A stretch of 54,706 nt of DNA from Bacteroidaceae bacterium (GTDB lineage Bacteria > Bacteroidota > Bacteroidia > Bacteroidales > Bacteroidaceae). Position 1 is the stretch's first letter. The number at the start of each line of letters is the position of its first letter. The stretch lies in assembly GCA_024401225.1 (NCBI GenBank), contig JAKSLM010000015.1:1-54706 (forward strand). Reading direction: 5' to 3'. Position numbers and translations under genes: made by a program. Of this stretch, positions 52,050-54,706 are shown piece after piece. The notes under the pieces were generated by a model that did not search any database, was not told where the DNA came from, and saw only the letters and a list, made by a program, of their open reading frames with translations.

Positions 52050-52107
52050 AATCGTAATTGGTTGCGAACATCCTTTCAAATCGTGATAGGTTGCGAACAT
52101 CCAGTTT
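52050..52107. repeat. 29-bp tandem repeat before the MBOAT start
   Basis: Two 29-bp copies start at 52050 and 52079; both contain AATCGT and GGTTGCGAACATCC, and they differ at a few bases. The pair lies between the SGNH stop (52135) and the MBOAT ATG (52042), so it is in the intercistronic leader. It could be an operator pair or a slipped duplication. Confidence 0.75.
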
Positions 52108-52134
52108 TTTTGCTTCGCTAAGTTTATTGTATCA

Positions 52135-53028
52135 TTAGAAACCTTTTAATGTACGGTAAGGTGTCTGCTCCTGAGGGGTGGCACCATGCATCATCCTCGT
52201 CTGTGTGCCCTTGGCAGGAACTGCGATGTAGGCTTTGTAGATTGCTTCACCGAGCAGCTTGCCCTGCAATTGGTAGCCGCCTACAAGATAGTGTACCTGG
52301 TCGGTGGCCATGAGTCCCGAACTGAACCAGTTGTTGCATGCGTAGTTGATGCCTCCCGCTATGTTGAAGATGTCCCAGCAGGCGTGCTTGTGATGCTGGC
52401 AGTACTGGACTATGCTTCGTGCCACGGCGTCAGTACGGTCGTTCTTGCTCTTTACCGTCGTATAGTGTGTGCGGCGTCTGCGTCCCTTGCCTGTGGTGTA
52501 GGAACCGGTTCGTGTCGAGATGTAGGAACCCGGAGGTGTGGTGAACAGGAACTTCACGTTCGGACATCGGGCGCTGATGCGGCTGGTCAGCAGATCCATG
52601 GTCTGCGAGTGTGTCACAGCATCGAACGATGAGGCGTGAGCCTCGTTGGTGCCGAACGATATGATGACTAGGTCGGGGCGTTCGATAGCAACCTTCTGTA
52701 TCATGTCCTCCTCGTAGAATCGGCGTGCCCAGGCTCCGTTGATACCGTAGTATGCAAATTCGATGAGGGGGAAGTAGCTCTTGAGGGTCGACTCAACATT
52801 ACGTGGCAGGTAGTTGCCCTTTACGTGTGAGTCGCCTATGTGCATCACTTTCACCGTCTTCTTGTCATGTATCTTCTGGAATACGCTCTGCAGCGACTTG
52901 CCCTCTATGAGTTCGTTGTCCCGTGTGTTGCGGAAGGTCGAGGGGAAGGGGGTAAACAGCTGCTGAGCCTGGCACATTTGGGTACCAAATAGAAGCATCA
53001 GGGTGAATATGATGTGGATTATCTTCAT
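52135..53028 (-). CDS. Exported SGNH/GDSL hydrolase-fold protein 1
   Basis: The 297-residue protein has a signal peptide (1-21). Block I is MHIGDSHVKG (Ser67), block III is SFGTNEAHAS, and block V is MATDQVHYLV with Asp and His, so the catalytic set is complete. It contains a basic GKGRRRRTHY loop. Together with the MBOAT protein it is likely to acylate or deacylate an extracytoplasmic glycan, as AlgJ/AlgX or PatB do. Confidence 0.88.
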   Translation of the reverse strand: MKIIHIIFTLMLLFGTQMCQAQQLFTPFPSTFRNTRDNELIEGKSLQSVFQKIHDKKTVKVMHIGDSHVKGNYLPRNVESTLKSYFPLIEFAYYGINGAWARRFYEEDMIQKVAIERPDLVIISFGTNEAHASSFDAVTHSQTMDLLTSRISARCPNVKFLFTTPPGSYISTRTGSYTTGKGRRRRTHYTTVKSKNDRTDAVARSIVQYCQHHKHACWDIFNIAGGINYACNNWFSSGLMATDQVHYLVGGYQLQGKLLGEAIYKAYIAVPAKGTQTRMMHGATPQEQTPYRTLKGF

Positions 53029-53070
53029 TTACCTTTTGTTGTCTCTCTGATTAGTAATGATGTTGTCGTA

Positions 53071-54609
53071 TCACTTTCTCTTGTCGTAGTTCTCCTTGCC
53101 GTTCTGGAGCACATCGAAGAATATCTTTGCTATGTGCTTGCCGCCTGCAAAGTTGATGTGGGTGTAGTCGAGGTTGGCCTGCTTGTTGCGTACCATCTGG
53201 CCTATGCTGCCATCGCCTCCCATGCCCTCGTAGAGGTTCCAGAACGCTACGTGGCAGTCGCTTGCCATCTTGCGCTGGTAGCTTATCAGTTCCTTGATGC
53301 CTCGCATGGTGTGCATCTGTCCGTCGGCATTCTTCTCGCCTCGGTCGCCTACGCTCACCACGAGGATGGCTGCATTAGGGAATGCAGAGCGGAGATTGTT
53401 GATTGCACCCGACATACGGCTTATGTAGTTGCTATAGTCCTTCTGCTTGCTGCTTGCCACGTTGAGGCCGAAGTGTACGATGATGAGGTCGTAGGGGCGC
53501 ATACGAGCAAACGAGTGCATGGTGCTCATCGGAATGTCCTTGATGTACCATCCGTTGCTGGCGCGCATCGAGAAGTTGTCCACTACCACACCCTTGTTGC
53601 CTTCGAGTGCCACTCCGTAGAATCGTGAAGCGCTACCGCCTGTGACTGTCATCTTGAAACTGCCCAGTCGGCCCTGCTTGATGCTGCGGCTGGCTACGCT
53701 GCCCTGTTCCTGGACTGCTGTTGAGGTGTGAACCTCACGCTCGGTGTAGGTGGTGTCGTAGGTCACTACGGTCGAGTCCTCGTTGTAGTGCTCGGTCACG
53801 TGCATATCCTTGACTGTGTATGTGCTTTCCTCATATTGCACCTCGCCGTTCGATGCAAACAGGCTCTCCATCTCCTTGCCGTTGATGGCTGCCTCGATGT
53901 GCAGTCCGCTGCCTGGGGTGAAGTAGACGGTTGCCACATCGGTCGAGTCGAGGTGGGCAGGATACTTATGCTTGCTGCCCTTGAGCTCGTAGCTTGCTGT
54001 GCCGTTAGGAATGAAGTAGCGTCCGTTGATGCCTTGGAAATCGCTTACGAAGCGCTTGCCCTTTCCGTCGTTGGCATTGTGGTCGTTCCATCCGGAGTTC
54101 TTGTTTGTTACCGTCTGGCGGAAACCGGATGTGATGGACTTGATGTCGACAAATCCCACTCCGCTACCGCCGTATGCCTGCTGCAGGTATTCGCGAAGGT
54201 CCTCGGTAAGGATGTCGCCTTCGATGAATGAGTCGCCGTAGTATGCCACTCTCACCAAGCGGCTTGAAGCATGGTCGAGTGCTGCGTAGAACTTATCCAT
54301 CACAGGTGTTGCGCCATCGCTGAAGTCCTCGATAGCAGTCATTCCTTCTGGTATGGAGTCGACGAATACTGGTTTCTCGATCTTCGTTACTGTGCTGTCG
54401 AACGTGCTTTCCACTATGCCCTCCGACTTGTCGGCTTGCACTTCGGCAACGATGTTGCCTTCCTCATCGCGATGCTGCACCTCGCTGAGTATGTTTACCC
54501 TGCGCAGCAACGTGTCGCCTACCTGTATGCGAGGCATGTAGAACAGCCCCATGAGCATTGCGATGACGAGCAGCGTGACCGCAAAGGGCTTCCATATGTT
54601 ATTCTTCAT
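53071..54609 (-). CDS. Membrane-anchored SGNH-fold protein 2
   Basis: The 512-residue protein has an N-terminal membrane anchor (about 8-26). Its SGNH blocks are VAYYGDSFIEGD, IIVHFGLNVAS and NLDYTHINFAGG. A beta-rich insert between blocks I and III (about 190-330) is carbohydrate-binding-like. Its ATG overlaps the stop of an upstream gene (TAATG). It is paired with SGNH protein 1 and MBOAT in one operon, probably for polysaccharide O-acylation. Confidence 0.85.
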   Translation of the reverse strand: MKNNIWKPFAVTLLVIAMLMGLFYMPRIQVGDTLLRRVNILSEVQHRDEEGNIVAEVQADKSEGIVESTFDSTVTKIEKPVFVDSIPEGMTAIEDFSDGATPVMDKFYAALDHASSRLVRVAYYGDSFIEGDILTEDLREYLQQAYGGSGVGFVDIKSITSGFRQTVTNKNSGWNDHNANDGKGKRFVSDFQGINGRYFIPNGTASYELKGSKHKYPAHLDSTDVATVYFTPGSGLHIEAAINGKEMESLFASNGEVQYEESTYTVKDMHVTEHYNEDSTVVTYDTTYTEREVHTSTAVQEQGSVASRSIKQGRLGSFKMTVTGGSASRFYGVALEGNKGVVVDNFSMRASNGWYIKDIPMSTMHSFARMRPYDLIIVHFGLNVASSKQKDYSNYISRMSGAINNLRSAFPNAAILVVSVGDRGEKNADGQMHTMRGIKELISYQRKMASDCHVAFWNLYEGMGGDGSIGQMVRNKQANLDYTHINFAGGKHIAKIFFDVLQNGKENYDKRK

Positions 54610-54706
54610 TACTTTTCTTTTTGATTGGTGTTATCTTTTACCCCATCTACATTTTGATTGGCGTTCTCTTTCGCCCCATCTACCTTTTGATTGGCGTTGT
54701 TCTCTT
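54609..54706 (-). CDS. C-terminal end of a gene with an 11-residue repeat tail (partial)
   Basis: The minus strand is open from the window edge to TAA at 54609-54611, encoding the last 31 residues of an unknown protein. The DNA is a 33-bp tandem repeat (TTGATTGG at 54621, 54654 and 54687 on the plus strand). It translates to 11-residue units like KENANQNVDGV. The stop overlaps the next ATG, so the gene is first or upstream in the SGNH/MBOAT operon. Its main body is outside the window. Confidence 0.7.
   Translation of the reverse strand, partial: ENNANQKVDGAKENANQNVDGVKDNTNQKEK

Overview
The window comes from a Bacteroidota genome, most likely Bacteroidales and probably Prevotellaceae. The evidence is: repeated TAnnTTTG-type -7 promoter elements; a complete porP-gldKLMN core of the type IX secretion system (T9SS); GH97 and GH127 glycosidases with Sec signals; and weak ribosome binding sites with A-rich leaders. 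The genus is an inference from overall style, not from a marker gene. No tRNA, rRNA, insertion sequence, phage gene or CRISPR array was seen.

Layout. 1-854: gene-poor, AT-rich DNA with short repeats and one possible gene remnant. 855-3802: a secreted esterase, then a convergent two-gene unit made of a stand-alone LytTR DNA-binding protein and a membrane protein with a degenerate NAGPA-like domain, then a SIMPL-domain protein. 4160-25180: a roughly 21-kb co-oriented biosynthetic operon resembling an aryl polyene (APE) cluster. It holds one ketoreductase, three ketosynthases (two with an extra C-terminal domain), three acyl carrier proteins, two hotdog dehydratases, a thioesterase, an AMP-dependent ligase, three acyltransferase modules (one fused to a GT2 glycosyltransferase), two CrtI-like flavoproteins, a LolA-like carrier, a small DMT transporter, an MMPL exporter and a secreted esterase. 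I infer that the ligase and ACP3 load a starter, the KS/KR/DH set builds a conjugated polyene, the acyl- and glycosyltransferases attach it to a lipid-like anchor, and MMPL and LolA move it to the outer membrane. 25323-27923: GH127 beta-L-arabinofuranosidase.

From 28100 to 37056 genes run leftward: the T9SS core plus a metallophosphoesterase, then a cysS operon with a small membrane protein and a Spy-like glycine-rich protein. ribF diverges from cysS. A probable 65-nt small RNA with its own promoter and intrinsic terminator lies at 38162-38227 on the minus strand. Next come a DUF3109 protein, an acyl-CoA dehydrogenase/etfA/etfB operon, an EamA transporter, a lysine-rich exported coiled-coil protein and a sensor histidine kinase. 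On the right, leftward genes encode an outer-membrane beta-barrel protein, a 40-residue zinc ribbon, a GH97 glycosidase, an MBOAT acyltransferase and two SGNH proteins (an O-acylation module), and the end of a further gene with an 11-residue repeat tail.

The most unusual feature outside the genes is a set of short-period tandem repeats in the gaps. There are 12-bp palindromes phased at exactly 22 bp in two distant arrays, heptamer arrays whose two operon copies are reverse complements of each other, an octamer array, a 16-bp (2 x 8) array directly before the GH127 start, and a 22-bp duplication across a gene junction.
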